Of a stretch of DNA of 64,000 bases, positions 53,911-63,075 are shown piece after piece (position 1 is the stretch's first letter; each line of letters begins with the position of its first letter). The notes beneath the pieces are model-generated. The model saw only the letters and a program-made list of their open reading frames with translations. It had not been told where the DNA came from and ran no database searches. The DNA is from Fertoeibacter niger (lineage in GTDB: Bacteria; Pseudomonadota; Alphaproteobacteria; Rhodobacterales; Rhodobacteraceae): the NCBI RefSeq assembly GCF_009380135.2, contig NZ_WHUT02000004.1, positions 248,001 to 312,000 on the forward strand, written 5' to 3'. Position numbers and translations under genes: made by a program.

Positions 53911-55509
53911 ATGACCATTGGACGCGTGAACCCAGCACAGCGGCTGGACGATCAAGGCATTACCGGACTTGGCAACGTCTATTACAACATGATCGAACCG
54001 GCACTTGTAGAGGCTGCGGTAGCGCGGGGCGAGGGGAAACTGGGCAAGGGCGGCGCATTTCTGGTTTCTACCGGGCAGTTTACCGGGCGCTCGCCCAAAG
54101 ACAAATTCGTGGTGCGCACACCGTCGGTCGAAAAGACGATCTGGTGGGACAACAATGCGCCCATGGCACCCGACGCGTTTGACCGGCTCCATGCCGACAT
54201 GCTGGCCCACATGCAGGGCCGCGACTATTTCGTGCAGGATCTTTATGCCGGGGCCGACCCGGTGCACCGGCTGGATGTGCGGGTGGTCACAGAACTGGCC
54301 TGGCATGGCCTGTTCATCCGCCACCTGCTGCGCCGCCCCGACGCAACCGAGATCGACACATTCACCCCGGAATGGACAATCATCAACTGCCCCGGCTTCA
54401 AGGCCGATCCGGCACGCCACGGTTGCCGAACGGAAACCGTCATTGCACTGAATTTCGACAAGAAGCTGATCCTGATCGGCAACACCCAATATGCGGGTGA
54501 AAACAAGAAGTCGGTCTTTACCCTGCTGAACTATCTTCTGCCGGAAAAGGGCGTGATGCCGATGCATTGCTCGGCCAACCACGCGGTTGGCAACCCGGTG
54601 GATACGGCTGTGTTCTTTGGTCTGTCGGGCACCGGCAAGACCACGCTTTCCGCAGACCCCTCGCGCACGCTGATCGGCGATGACGAACATGGCTGGTCAG
54701 ACCGCGGCACCTTCAACTTCGAAGGCGGCTGCTATGCCAAGACCATCAACCTGAACCCCGAGGCCGAGCCCGAGATTTACGCGACCACCCACCGTTTTGC
54801 GACCGTGGTGGAGAACATGGTGTTTGACCCCGAGACGCTGGAACTGGATTTTGCCGACAGCAGCCTGACGGAAAACACCCGCTGCGCCTATCCGCTGGAT
54901 TACATCTCGAATGCGTCGGATACCGGGCTGGGCGGTGCGCCGAAGAACGTCATCATGCTGACCTGCGATGCGTTCGGCGTGCTGCCGCCGATCGCGCGGC
55001 TGACTCCGGCACAGGCGATGTATCACTTCCTGTCGGGCTTCACCGCGAAAACGGCAGGCACCGAGCGTGGAGTCACCGAGCCGACGCCGACCTTTTCCAC
55101 CTGTTTCGGTGCGCCCTTCATGCCGCGCCGGCCCGAAGAATATGGCAAGCTGCTGCAAGCCAAGATCGCCAAGCATGGCGCGACCTGCTGGCTGGTGAAC
55201 ACCGGCTGGACCGGTGGGGCCTATGGCACGGGGCGGCGCATGCCGATCAAGGCGACCCGCGCCCTGCTGACGGCGGCGCTGGACGGAACTTTGGCCGGGG
55301 GAACTTTCCGGCGCGACCCGAACTTTGGCTTTGAAGTGCCGGTGGCGGTGCCGGGCGTCGATGCGGCATTGCTGGACCCGCGGTCAACCTGGGCGGATCA
55401 GGCCGCCTATGACGCGCAGGCCAAGAAGCTGGTGAACATGTTCGCCGATAATTTCGGCCAATATGTGCCGTTCATCGACGAGGATGTGAAGGCAGCGGCG
55501 ATCGGCTGA
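53911..55509 (+). CDS. pckA: Phosphoenolpyruvate carboxykinase (ATP)
   Basis: First committed step of gluconeogenesis: oxaloacetate + ATP to PEP + CO2 + ADP. The 532-residue product has [16 protein letters not shown] (substrate site), MHCSANHA, the kinase-1a P-loop [15 protein letters not shown] (about residues 234-248), and [20 protein letters not shown] with the metal-binding aspartate. GGGAG is 8 bases before the ATG at 53911. It is divergent from chvI. Confidence 0.97.
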   Translation: MTIGRVNPAQRLDDQGITGLGNVYYNMIEPALVEAAVARGEGKLGKGGAFLVSTGQFTGRSPKDKFVVRTPSVEKTIWWDNNAPMAPDAFDRLHADMLAHMQGRDYFVQDLYAGADPVHRLDVRVVTELAWHGLFIRHLLRRPDATEIDTFTPEWTIINCPGFKADPARHGCRTETVIALNFDKKLILIGNTQYAGENKKSVFTLLNYLLPEKGVMPMHCSANHAVGNPVDTAVFFGLSGTGKTTLSADPSRTLIGDDEHGWSDRGTFNFEGGCYAKTINLNPEAEPEIYATTHRFATVVENMVFDPETLELDFADSSLTENTRCAYPLDYISNASDTGLGGAPKNVIMLTCDAFGVLPPIARLTPAQAMYHFLSGFTAKTAGTERGVTEPTPTFSTCFGAPFMPRRPEEYGKLLQAKIAKHGATCWLVNTGWTGGAYGTGRRMPIKATRALLTAALDGTLAGGTFRRDPNFGFEVPVAVPGVDAALLDPRSTWADQAAYDAQAKKLVNMFADNFGQYVPFIDEDVKAAAIG

Positions 55510-55528
55510 ACGGCGGCGCCTTTTGCCG

Positions 55529-55640
55529 AGCGCCGGGGAGGGGGCTGGCTGGCACCGACCCCGACTCTGGGAAAGCGCCGGGGAGGGGGCTGTCTGCCCC
55601 CTCCCCGGACCCCACCCCCGAGGATATTTCCGGGCAGAAA
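55529..55640. repeat. G/C-rich repeat cluster between pckA and the ABC operon
   Basis: The 19-base sequence AGCGCCGGGGAGGGGGCTG occurs at 55529-55547 and 55574-55592. The second copy forms a perfect 13-bp stem with GCCCCCTCCCCGG (55578-55590 and 55596-55608). It is followed by CCCCCGAGGATATTT, which I recall as a frequent intergenic string in Rhodobacteraceae. It may terminate pckA. Confidence 0.65.
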
Positions 55641-55664
55641 ATGAAGAAAGAAAGGGTCAGGGCC

Positions 55665-56585
55665 GTGCCTGCACGCAAGCCATTCCGCTGGCATATACCG
55701 CTGTTTCTGGCACCCGCGGTGCTGGTTTACACGGCGATCATGATCCTGCCGCTGTTTGCCACACTGAACCTGTCGCTGTTCAACCTGACCGAGGCGCGCG
55801 AGCGGGTGTTCGTGGGGCTGGCGAATTTTGCCACCCTGTTCGGTGATCCGCGCTGGGCGGATGCGTTCTGGAATGCGCTGGCCAACAACGGCTGGTTTTT
55901 CGTGGTACATATGCTGGTGCAGAATCCGATCGGGATCTTGCTGGCGGCGCTGCTGTCATCGCCGCGTTTGCGGGGGGCGGCGTTTTACCGGACGGCGATC
56001 TTCATTCCGACAATACTGAGTTTCGTGATCGTTGGCTTTGTGTGGAAGCTTATCCTGTCGCCGATCTGGGGCATAGCGCCGGGGATGCTGGATTTTGTCG
56101 GGCTGAAAAGCCTGTTCGCGCCGTGGCTTGGCAAGGAAGAGTATGCGCTGACCACGCTGGCGCTGATTTCGGTATGGCAGTTCGTGGGCATTCCGATGAT
56201 GCTGATCTATGCGGCCCTGCTGTCGATCCCCGACGAGGTGCTGGAAGCGGCGGAAATGGACGGGATCACCGGGGCGTCGCAGTTCTGGAAGATCAAGCTG
56301 CCGCTGATACTGCCCTCGATCGGGATCATATCCATCCTGACCTTCGTGGGCAATTTCAATGCCTTTGACCTGATCTATGTGTCGCAGGGGGCGCTGGCCG
56401 GGCCGGATTTCGCCACCGACATTCTGGGCACGTTCCTGTATCGCACGTTCTTTGGCTTTCAGTTGCAACTGGGCGATCCGCATATGGGGGCCACGATTGC
56501 GACGGCGATGTTCGGCATCATCCTGGTGGGCGTGTGCATCTATCTTTTCGCCATCCAGACGCGCCTGCGTCGCTATCAGTTCTGA
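55665..56585 (+). CDS. Sugar ABC transporter permease (MalF type)
   Basis: Membrane subunit of a carbohydrate importer. It has six predicted membrane spans and the ATPase-contact loop EAAEMDGITGASQFWKIKLP (EAA motif, about residue 196). GTG at 55665 (AAAGG about 9 bases before) gives about 306 residues starting PARKPFRWHIPLFLAPAVLV. An ATG at 55641 is in frame but lies inside the repeat-derived sequence. It is the first gene of the operon; no substrate-binding protein gene precedes it. Confidence 0.9.
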   Translation: MPARKPFRWHIPLFLAPAVLVYTAIMILPLFATLNLSLFNLTEARERVFVGLANFATLFGDPRWADAFWNALANNGWFFVVHMLVQNPIGILLAALLSSPRLRGAAFYRTAIFIPTILSFVIVGFVWKLILSPIWGIAPGMLDFVGLKSLFAPWLGKEEYALTTLALISVWQFVGIPMMLIYAALLSIPDEVLEAAEMDGITGASQFWKIKLPLILPSIGIISILTFVGNFNAFDLIYVSQGALAGPDFATDILGTFLYRTFFGFQLQLGDPHMGATIATAMFGIILVGVCIYLFAIQTRLRRYQF

Positions 56586-56594
56586 GGAGGGATC

Positions 56595-57431
56595 ATGGCC
56601 ACCCGCACGCCCATTTCCCGGTCCATCGCCGCGCATGCGGTGCTGATCACCTATACGCTGATCGCGCTGTTTCCGGTGTTCGTGATCGTCATCAACAGCT
56701 TCAAGAGCCGCCGGGCGATTTTCAATGATCCGCTGGCGGTGCCCACGGCGGAAACGTTTGATCTGGTGGGCTATGCCACGGTGCTGAAGCAGGGCGATTT
56801 CTTTCAGTATTTCCTGAACTCGATGACGGTGACGGTGGCGAGCCTGTTCTTCGTACTGCTCTTTGGCGCCATGGCGGCCTTTGCCCTGTCGGAATACCGC
56901 TTCAAGGGCAACCTGTTGATGGGGCTCTATCTGGCGCTGGGCATCATGATACCGATCCGGCTGGGCACGGTGGCGATCTTGCAGCTGATGGTTGCGTCGG
57001 GGCTGGTGAACACGCTGACGGCGCTGGTGCTGGTGTATACGGCGCAGGGGCTGCCTTTGGCGGTGTTCATCCTTTCCGAGTTCATGCGGCAGGTGTCGGA
57101 TGATCTGAAGAACGCAGGCCGCATCGACGGGCTGTCGGAATACCGCATCTTCTTTACCCTTGTCTTGCCGCTGGTGCGGCCAGCCATGGCGACGGTGGCG
57201 GTGTTCACCATGATACCCATCTGGAACGACCTGTGGTTCCCGCTGATCCTGGCCCCTGCCGAAGAAACCAAGACCATCACCCTGGGCAGCCAGGTGTTCA
57301 TCGGGCAGTTCGTGACCAACTGGAATGCCGTTCTCGCCGCGCTGTCCTTGGCCATCGTGCCGGTGATGGTGCTGTATCTCATCTTCTCGCGTCAGTTGAT
57401 CCGGGGCATTACTGCAGGAGCCGTGAAATGA
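56595..57431 (+). CDS. Sugar ABC transporter permease (MalG type)
   Basis: Second membrane subunit of the importer. The 278-residue product has six predicted spans and a degenerate EAA loop KNAGRIDGLSEYRIFFTLVL near residue 175, with the family end FSRQLIRGITAGAVK. GAGGAGGG lies directly upstream. It starts 9 bases after the first permease and overlaps the dehydrogenase gene by four bases (ATGA). Confidence 0.93.
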   Translation: MATRTPISRSIAAHAVLITYTLIALFPVFVIVINSFKSRRAIFNDPLAVPTAETFDLVGYATVLKQGDFFQYFLNSMTVTVASLFFVLLFGAMAAFALSEYRFKGNLLMGLYLALGIMIPIRLGTVAILQLMVASGLVNTLTALVLVYTAQGLPLAVFILSEFMRQVSDDLKNAGRIDGLSEYRIFFTLVLPLVRPAMATVAVFTMIPIWNDLWFPLILAPAEETKTITLGSQVFIGQFVTNWNAVLAALSLAIVPVMVLYLIFSRQLIRGITAGAVK

Positions 57432-58450
57432 TCAGGGTGTTGGTGGCCGGTCTGGGCAACATGGGGCGCAGTCATGCGCTGGCCTATCACAGTGACCCGG
57501 CGTTTCAGATCGTGGGGCTGGTGAACCGTTCGGTGCCCGACCTGCCGGAAGAGTTGCGCGGCTATGCGATCACCGCCGATTATCACGAGGCGCTGGCGCG
57601 GTTGAAGCCCGATCTGGTCTGCGTGGCGACCTATTCCGACACGCATGCCGACTATGCCTGTGCCGCGATGGATGCGGGAGCAGATGTGTTCGTGGAAAAG
57701 CCGCTGGCGACCACGGTTGCCGATGCGCGCCGGGTGCAGGACAAGGCGGCAGAGACAGGGCGCAAGGTGGTGGTGGGCTATATCCTGCGGCATCACCCCA
57801 GCTGGCAGCGGCTGATCGCCGAGGCGCGGGCCTTGGGCGGGCCTTATGTGTTCCGCCTGAACCTGAACCAGCAGTCGTCGGGGCCAACGTGGGAGGTGCA
57901 CAAGGCGCTGATGCAGACCACGCCACCGATTGTCGATTGCGGGGTGCATTATGTCGATGTGATGTGCCAGATCACCGATGCGCAGCCGGTGGAGGTGCGG
58001 GGCATGGGTCTGCGGCTGAGCCACGACATTGCGCCCGACATGTATAACTACGGCCATTTTCAGGTGTTGTTCGATGATGGCAGCCTGGGCTGGTATGAGG
58101 CGGGCTGGGGCCCGATGATGTCGGACACCGCGTTTTTCGTGAAGGATGTGGTCAGCCCGAACGGGGCCGTGTCAATCCGCATGCCGGAAAGCGCGCGGTC
58201 GGATGATATTGATACGCATACGAAAACCTCGCTGATCCGTCTGCACAGGGTCGGGCAGGGGGATACCGATATCTCCATGGCCGACGAGCCGGGGCATCAG
58301 GCGCTGTGCGACCGGGAACAGGCGTTTGTCGCCCGCGCCATCCATGAGAACCTCGATCTGAGCCGACATATATCCGATGCTGTTCAATCGCTTGCCATCT
58401 GCCTTGCGGCGGATGAAAGCGTGCGGTCCGGCCTGCCTGTCAAACTTTGA
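57428..58450 (+). CDS. Gfo/Idh/MocA family oxidoreductase
   Basis: NAD(P)-dependent dehydrogenase acting on a sugar or sugar derivative, probably the imported substrate. The 340-residue product has the Rossmann motif VLVAGLGNMGRSHALAYHSD (residues 4-23), DVFVEKPLATTVADAR with the EKP motif near residue 96, and the catalytic-type segment IVDCGVHYVDVMCQITD, in which histidine and aspartate are kept. Its position inside the operon between permease and ATPase supports co-function. Confidence 0.92.
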   Translation: MIRVLVAGLGNMGRSHALAYHSDPAFQIVGLVNRSVPDLPEELRGYAITADYHEALARLKPDLVCVATYSDTHADYACAAMDAGADVFVEKPLATTVADARRVQDKAAETGRKVVVGYILRHHPSWQRLIAEARALGGPYVFRLNLNQQSSGPTWEVHKALMQTTPPIVDCGVHYVDVMCQITDAQPVEVRGMGLRLSHDIAPDMYNYGHFQVLFDDGSLGWYEAGWGPMMSDTAFFVKDVVSPNGAVSIRMPESARSDDIDTHTKTSLIRLHRVGQGDTDISMADEPGHQALCDREQAFVARAIHENLDLSRHISDAVQSLAICLAADESVRSGLPVKL

Positions 58451-58460
58451 AGGAACCGCC

Positions 58461-59459
58461 ATGGGTGCGCTGACTCTCACCAATATCACCAAGCAATTCG
58501 GCACTGTCGATGTGATCAAGGGCGTGGATCTGACGGTGGAACCGGGCGAATTCTGCGTGTTTGTAGGCCCTTCGGGCTGCGGCAAATCCACGCTGCTGCG
58601 CATCATCGCGGGGCTGGAGGATGCGACGGGCGGCGAGATTGCCATCGAAGGGCGGCGCGTGAACGAGGTGGCCCCGGCCAAGCGGGAAATCGCCATGGTG
58701 TTTCAAAGCTATGCGCTTTACCCGCATCTGACGGTGCGCGACAACATGGGGCTGGCGCTGAAACAGGCGGGGCAGGACAAGGCCACCATCGCCGGCGCCA
58801 CAGACCGTGCGGCGGGGATGCTGGCGTTGGGCGCGTTGCTGGACCGGCGGCCTGCGGAACTGTCGGGCGGGCAACGGCAACGGGTGGCCATTGGCCGCGC
58901 CATCGTGCGGACGCCGAAACTGTTCCTGTTTGACGAGCCGCTGTCAAACCTCGACGCCGCGCTGCGTGTGCAAACGCGGATCGAGATTGCCCGCCTGCAC
59001 CGCGAACTTGGCGCCACGATGATCTATGTGACGCATGATCAGGTGGAGGCGATGACGCTGGCCGACCGGATCGTGGTCTTGCGGGCGGGCCGGGTAGAGC
59101 AGACCGGCGCGCCGATGGAGCTATACAACAACCCCGCCAACACCTTTGTCGCCGGGTTCATCGGCAGCCCGCAGATGAATTTCCTGAAATCAGGCGCGCT
59201 GGGGCTGGCCAGTGACAGCCTTGGCATCCGGCCTGAGCATCTGGCGTTGTCACGCGACGCCGGGGCCATTCCCGGCACGGTCAGCCATGTGGAAAAGCTG
59301 GGCGGCGAAACGCTGGTCTATGTGCGGACCGATGTGCATGGGTTGCTGACGGTGCGGCTGTTCGGCGAGCATGATTATACTGTGGACGAGGCGGTGCATC
59401 TGACACCGGATCAGGCACGGGCTTTCCATTTCGGCGCAGACGGGCTGCGGCTGCGCTGA
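58461..59459 (+). CDS. Sugar ABC transporter ATPase (UgpC/MsmK type)
   Basis: Energising subunit of the importer. The 332-residue product has Walker A VGPSGCGKSTLLRI (about residues 36-49), the Q-loop MVFQSYALYPHLTV, the signature LSGGQRQRVAIGRAIV, Walker B KLFLFDEPLSNLDA and the H-loop YVTHDQVEAMTL. A C-terminal TOBE-like domain covers residues 240-332. ATG at 58461 follows AAGGA by about 6 bases. Confidence 0.95.
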   Translation: MGALTLTNITKQFGTVDVIKGVDLTVEPGEFCVFVGPSGCGKSTLLRIIAGLEDATGGEIAIEGRRVNEVAPAKREIAMVFQSYALYPHLTVRDNMGLALKQAGQDKATIAGATDRAAGMLALGALLDRRPAELSGGQRQRVAIGRAIVRTPKLFLFDEPLSNLDAALRVQTRIEIARLHRELGATMIYVTHDQVEAMTLADRIVVLRAGRVEQTGAPMELYNNPANTFVAGFIGSPQMNFLKSGALGLASDSLGIRPEHLALSRDAGAIPGTVSHVEKLGGETLVYVRTDVHGLLTVRLFGEHDYTVDEAVHLTPDQARAFHFGADGLRLR

Positions 59460-59648
59460 ACCGGGGCAGCGTTGCCACGGGATGACCCTGCGATCCGGGG
59501 TTGTTTGCAGCCGGGACAGACATCGCTGCCGCAGGCGTTCGCGTTGTCGGTCTTGTCCGCCGGCGGGGGTGTTTTTGCCAGGATGAAAGCTGCGGGAGGC
59601 CGGGGCGCGCGGCGGAACCAACAGGCACCGCCGCATGGCCGGGGTGTT
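59460..59648. other. Spacer between the ABC operon and iorB
   Basis: A 189-base non-coding gap between convergent genes. It contains GGCGGGGGTGTTTTTGCCAG near 59562-59581, another string I recall as common between genes in Rhodobacteraceae. No clear terminator was found. Confidence 0.4.
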
Positions 59649-61886
59649 TCAGGCAAAGCTGATGCTTTTGCCCATGGGCAGCGCCCTGATCCGCTGGCCG
59701 GTCAGCGCGAAGATCGCGTTGGCAAGCGCGGGGGCGGCAGGCGGGGTGCCGGGTTCGCCGATACCGCGTATCTTGTTGGCGTTTTCCAGCACGCGCACCG
59801 TGATGGCGGGCACCTGCGGCAGGCGCAGGGGCTCATAATCCCAGAAGTTCGCCTGCTGGGCCACGCCGCCGTCAAAGGTGATCTCGCCCCTTATCGCAGC
59901 CGAAAGGCCATAGACCATGCCGCCCTGCACCTGCGCCTCGATATTGAGCGGGTCCAGTGCCACGCCCACATCCACCGCCGCCCAGGCCCCGGTCATGCGG
60001 ATGCCCCCATCGGTCTGCGCGACCTCGATCACCTCGGCCACCGGCACGCCGAAGCTGAGGCAGAAGGCAAGGCCGCGCGCCCGGTCTGCGGGAAGGGGGC
60101 TGCCCCAGCCTGACATTTCGGCCACGGCCTCCAGCACCTTGCGCGACGGGTCATGGTCGATCTGGTCCAGCCGGAAGGCCAGCGGGTCGGCCCCGGCGAG
60201 ATGCGCCAGTTCGTCAATGGCGCTTTCCTGAAAGAACGCGTTCTGCGATGCGCCGACCGACCGCCACGACCCCACCGGCACGCCGGGCGGCACGCGGTAG
60301 CCGGTGACGCGGTAATTGGCGAAACGGTAGGGCTGCTCCCACCCCGCCTGTGTGATCGTGGCATCTGGGCCCGGCACCGAAAACCCCAGCCGGCCCATCT
60401 GCGAGGCGATGACCGAAGGCGCGGCGAGTTGCAGATCAAGTGCTTCGATCCGCCCGCCGTCAACCTTGCCGCGCACCCGGGCCATGGCCATGGGGCGGTA
60501 GGCGTCATGTGTCATGTCTTCTTCGCGCGTCCAGCTCAGCAGCACCGGTGAGCCCTCCATCGCCATGGCGATGCGGATGGCCTGCGCGATGAAATCCATT
60601 TCCGCCCGGCGGCCAAAGGCCCCGCCCATCATCAGCGTTTCCACCGAAACGGATTCGGGCGGCAGGCCGGTCAGATCGGCCCCCACGGCGATGACCTGCG
60701 TGGGCAACTGGTTGCCCGTCCAGATCTGCAACCGGCCGTCTTTCACCAGGGCCGCCGCCGCCAGAGGCTCCATCGCGGCATGGGCGAGGTAGGGCACGGT
60801 GTATTCGGCGCTGAACAGGTCGCCGGTCAGCGCGGCGTCAACATCGCCATCGTCGCGCGGGCGGCCATCCTGCCGGTCGGGGGTGAAAGTGGCGGCAAGG
60901 TCGGCGGCCATGGCATCGGACGTGGCCGCATAGGGGGCGGGGGCCCAGTCGAAGGTGATGGCATCGGCGGCCTGAAATGCCAGCCAGGAATTCGTGGCCA
61001 CCACGGCCACGCCACCCGGCAGCGGCACGATACGCTGCACGCCGGGCATGGCTTCTGCCGCCGTTGCATCAAAGCTGTTCATCGCGCCGCCAAGGCCCGG
61101 GTTGGTGCGGGCGGTGGCAAACAGCATGCCGGGCAGCCGCAGGTCGGCCGAAAACAGCGCCGTGCCGGTGGATTTGGCCAGCATGTCGGTGCGGGGCAGG
61201 GATGTGCCCAGCAATTTCCAATCGGCGCGGGGTTTCAGCGTAGGTTCACGCGGCAGCGCGACCGCTGCGGCGGCCACCGCAAGTTCGGTATAAGGCAGGC
61301 GGGTGCCATCGGGGGCGATCACCGCGCCGGATTCGGTGCGCAGGGCGCTTTCCGCAACACCCAGCCGCTGCGACGCCGCCCCCACCAGTGCCGCCCGCGC
61401 CGTGGCCCCGGCCAGCCGCATCTTTTCATAGGCATCGGGCACCGAGGATGACCCGCCGGTCAACTGAAACCCCAGGAATTTGGCGGGAATATGCATCGCC
61501 CCGCGCAGCGTTTCGGCCATCCAGCTGTTGTCGGTGGGGGCGAATGGCACGCCCTCCTCCAGCAGGGCCGCGTTGAAATAGGCGGGCGAGGCGGGGCCGT
61601 GGATGACGCGGACCTGATCCCAGGCCAGATCCATTTCCTCGGCCACCAGTGCAGCGAGGGTGGAATGGATGCCCTGCCCCATTTCCGCCCGGGGGGCGAT
61701 GATGGTGACGCCAGTGGCGTCGATCAGCACATAGGGGGTCAGGGTGGCGGCACCTTGGGGCAGGGCGGTTTCCAGCGGGTTGCCATGGGGGGTGGCGTAT
61801 CTCCACCAGCCAAAGGCCACGCCCCCCAGAATGGCGGCAGACCCGATAAGAAACGAACGGCGGGCGATTTTACCAGCGCGGCTCAT
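59649..61886 (-). CDS. iorB: Molybdopterin-binding hydroxylase subunit, IorB type
   Basis: Large subunit of a xanthine-dehydrogenase-family enzyme resembling isoquinoline 1-oxidoreductase beta or membrane aldehyde dehydrogenase. The 745-residue product begins MSRAGKIARRSFLIGSAAIL, a twin-arginine signal, so it is exported folded. Cofactor motifs include EMGQGIHSTLAALVAEEMDL, TLMMGGAFGRRAEMDFIAQA and WRSVGASQNAFFQESAIDEL. GGAGG lies 5 bases before the ATG at 61886; the longer open frame upstream is the iorA shadow. Substrate unknown; no cytochrome partner is adjacent. Confidence 0.9.
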   Translation of the reverse strand: MSRAGKIARRSFLIGSAAILGGVAFGWWRYATPHGNPLETALPQGAATLTPYVLIDATGVTIIAPRAEMGQGIHSTLAALVAEEMDLAWDQVRVIHGPASPAYFNAALLEEGVPFAPTDNSWMAETLRGAMHIPAKFLGFQLTGGSSSVPDAYEKMRLAGATARAALVGAASQRLGVAESALRTESGAVIAPDGTRLPYTELAVAAAAVALPREPTLKPRADWKLLGTSLPRTDMLAKSTGTALFSADLRLPGMLFATARTNPGLGGAMNSFDATAAEAMPGVQRIVPLPGGVAVVATNSWLAFQAADAITFDWAPAPYAATSDAMAADLAATFTPDRQDGRPRDDGDVDAALTGDLFSAEYTVPYLAHAAMEPLAAAALVKDGRLQIWTGNQLPTQVIAVGADLTGLPPESVSVETLMMGGAFGRRAEMDFIAQAIRIAMAMEGSPVLLSWTREEDMTHDAYRPMAMARVRGKVDGGRIEALDLQLAAPSVIASQMGRLGFSVPGPDATITQAGWEQPYRFANYRVTGYRVPPGVPVGSWRSVGASQNAFFQESAIDELAHLAGADPLAFRLDQIDHDPSRKVLEAVAEMSGWGSPLPADRARGLAFCLSFGVPVAEVIEVAQTDGGIRMTGAWAAVDVGVALDPLNIEAQVQGGMVYGLSAAIRGEITFDGGVAQQANFWDYEPLRLPQVPAITVRVLENANKIRGIGEPGTPPAAPALANAIFALTGQRIRALPMGKSISFA

Positions 61887-61887
61887 G

Positions 61888-62355
61888 TCACACCTCCTGC
61901 AGGCGTTTGGCGGCATCGTGGATGGCGGCACGGATGCGGGGATAAGTGCCGCAGCGGCACAGGTTGCCTTCCATCGCGGCGTCGATATCGGCATCCGTCG
62001 GGGTGGCATTTTCTGCCAGCAGGGATGCGGCCTGCATGATCTGGCCGGACTGGCAATAACCGCATTGTGCCACCTGATGTTCCACCCAGGCCGCCTGCAC
62101 GGCATGCAGCGTGGCGGGCTGGCCCAGCCCCTCGATGGTCGTCACCTGCGCCGTTCCCACATCGCCCAGTGCCGTCTGGCACGACCGCACCGCGACCCCA
62201 TCCAGATGCACGGTGCAGGCCCCGCAGGCCGCCACGCCGCAGCCATATTTCGTGCCGGTCAGGTGCAGCGCATCGCGCAGCACCCACAGCAGCGGCATGT
62301 CAGGCGGCAGATCAACGGTATGGGGGGTGCCGTTCACGGTAAGCGTCGTGGCCAT
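61888..62355 (-). CDS. iorA: 2Fe-2S subunit of molybdenum hydroxylase, IorA type
   Basis: Small electron-transfer subunit of the IorAB enzyme. The 155-residue product has the plant-type 2Fe-2S cluster site [20 protein letters not shown] (residues about 33-52) and the second cluster site [20 protein letters not shown] with [19 protein letters not shown] at 62355 has GGAG upstream and gives the usual size. Its stop is 1 base from the iorB start region. It lacks its own signal and would be exported with IorB. Confidence 0.94.
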   Translation of the reverse strand: MATTLTVNGTPHTVDLPPDMPLLWVLRDALHLTGTKYGCGVAACGACTVHLDGVAVRSCQTALGDVGTAQVTTIEGLGQPATLHAVQAAWVEHQVAQCGYCQSGQIMQAASLLAENATPTDADIDAAMEGNLCRCGTYPRIRAAIHDAAKRLQEV

Positions 62356-62377
62356 GGGGGTTCTCCTTTGGTCGCTT

Positions 62378-62416
62378 TGACATTGTGCGCTCAAAATGTC
62401 ACGATGTCAATTGACA
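62378..62416. promoter_or_regulatory. iorA-tetR operator/promoter
   Basis: TGTCAATTGACA (62405-62416) is a perfect 12-bp palindrome containing a TTGACA on each strand. The minus-strand one is the -35 of an iorA promoter with CACAAT (62382-62387) 17 bases on. A second inverted repeat, TGACATT-N10-AATGTCA (62378-62401), covers the -10. These fit a repressor site for the divergent TetR protein. Confidence 0.65.
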
Positions 62417-62445
62417 GGCCTTATTTTTTTTGCGAGTGTCGCGGC

Positions 62446-63045
62446 ATGACAGATAGATCCGATGCGGCTCCTACCCTGACTGACCGGCCCGGCGATGACC
62501 GGCAGGCGGCGATTCTGGATGCGGCTTTCCATGCCTTTGCGACCTACGGCTTCCGCCGTGTGGCGATGGAGGACATAGCGCGTGGTGCGGGCATGTCGCG
62601 TTCGGCGCTGTATCTGCATTACCGCAACAAGGAAGACATCTTCCGTTCGCTGGCGCAGAGGTATTTCGAAACGGCCGTGGTCGAGGTGCGCGCCGCGCTT
62701 TACCGCCCGGGGCAGACCACCGAAGAGGCGCTGATGGCCGCATTCATCGCCAAGGATGGCAAGTTCATGGAGGCTGTGCTGGGCACGCCGCATGGTGCTG
62801 AACTGATGGATGCAGGTTTCGCGATCTCGTCCGATCTGGCGCAGGAGGGCGAGGCCCGGCTGAAGGCCGTGTTGGCGGAATGGATGGCGTCGCGCGGCCT
62901 TCCCGAGGGGCTGGGCCGCCCCGAAGATGTGGCGCAATGCCTGATGGTGGCGCTGAAGGGGTTGAAAAGCGGCACCGAGGGGCTGGCAGGCTATCGCAAG
63001 GGCGAGGCGATGCTGGCAAAGGTGTTTGCCATGGCGCTGGAATAG
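62446..63045 (+). CDS. TetR/AcrR family transcriptional regulator
   Basis: Probable ligand-responsive repressor of iorAB and itself. The 199-residue product has the N-terminal HTH domain ILDAAFHAFATYGFRRVAME, DIARGAGMSRSALYLHYRNK (residues about 23-63) and an all-helical ligand-binding C-terminal part. The start at 62446 (MTDRSDAAPTLTDRPGDDRQ) lies 90 bases from iorA over the palindromic operator. It is convergent with the CoA-ligase gene. Confidence 0.92.
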   Translation: MTDRSDAAPTLTDRPGDDRQAAILDAAFHAFATYGFRRVAMEDIARGAGMSRSALYLHYRNKEDIFRSLAQRYFETAVVEVRAALYRPGQTTEEALMAAFIAKDGKFMEAVLGTPHGAELMDAGFAISSDLAQEGEARLKAVLAEWMASRGLPEGLGRPEDVAQCLMVALKGLKSGTEGLAGYRKGEAMLAKVFAMALE

Positions 63046-63075
63046 CACGCGGCTTCTGCGCTTCCCCCGCGCCCC

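Noticed and set aside
61887-62105. N-terminal extension of iorB
   Set aside because: The upstream codons are an alternate frame of iorA, and the twin-arginine signal with GGAGG marks the start at 61886.
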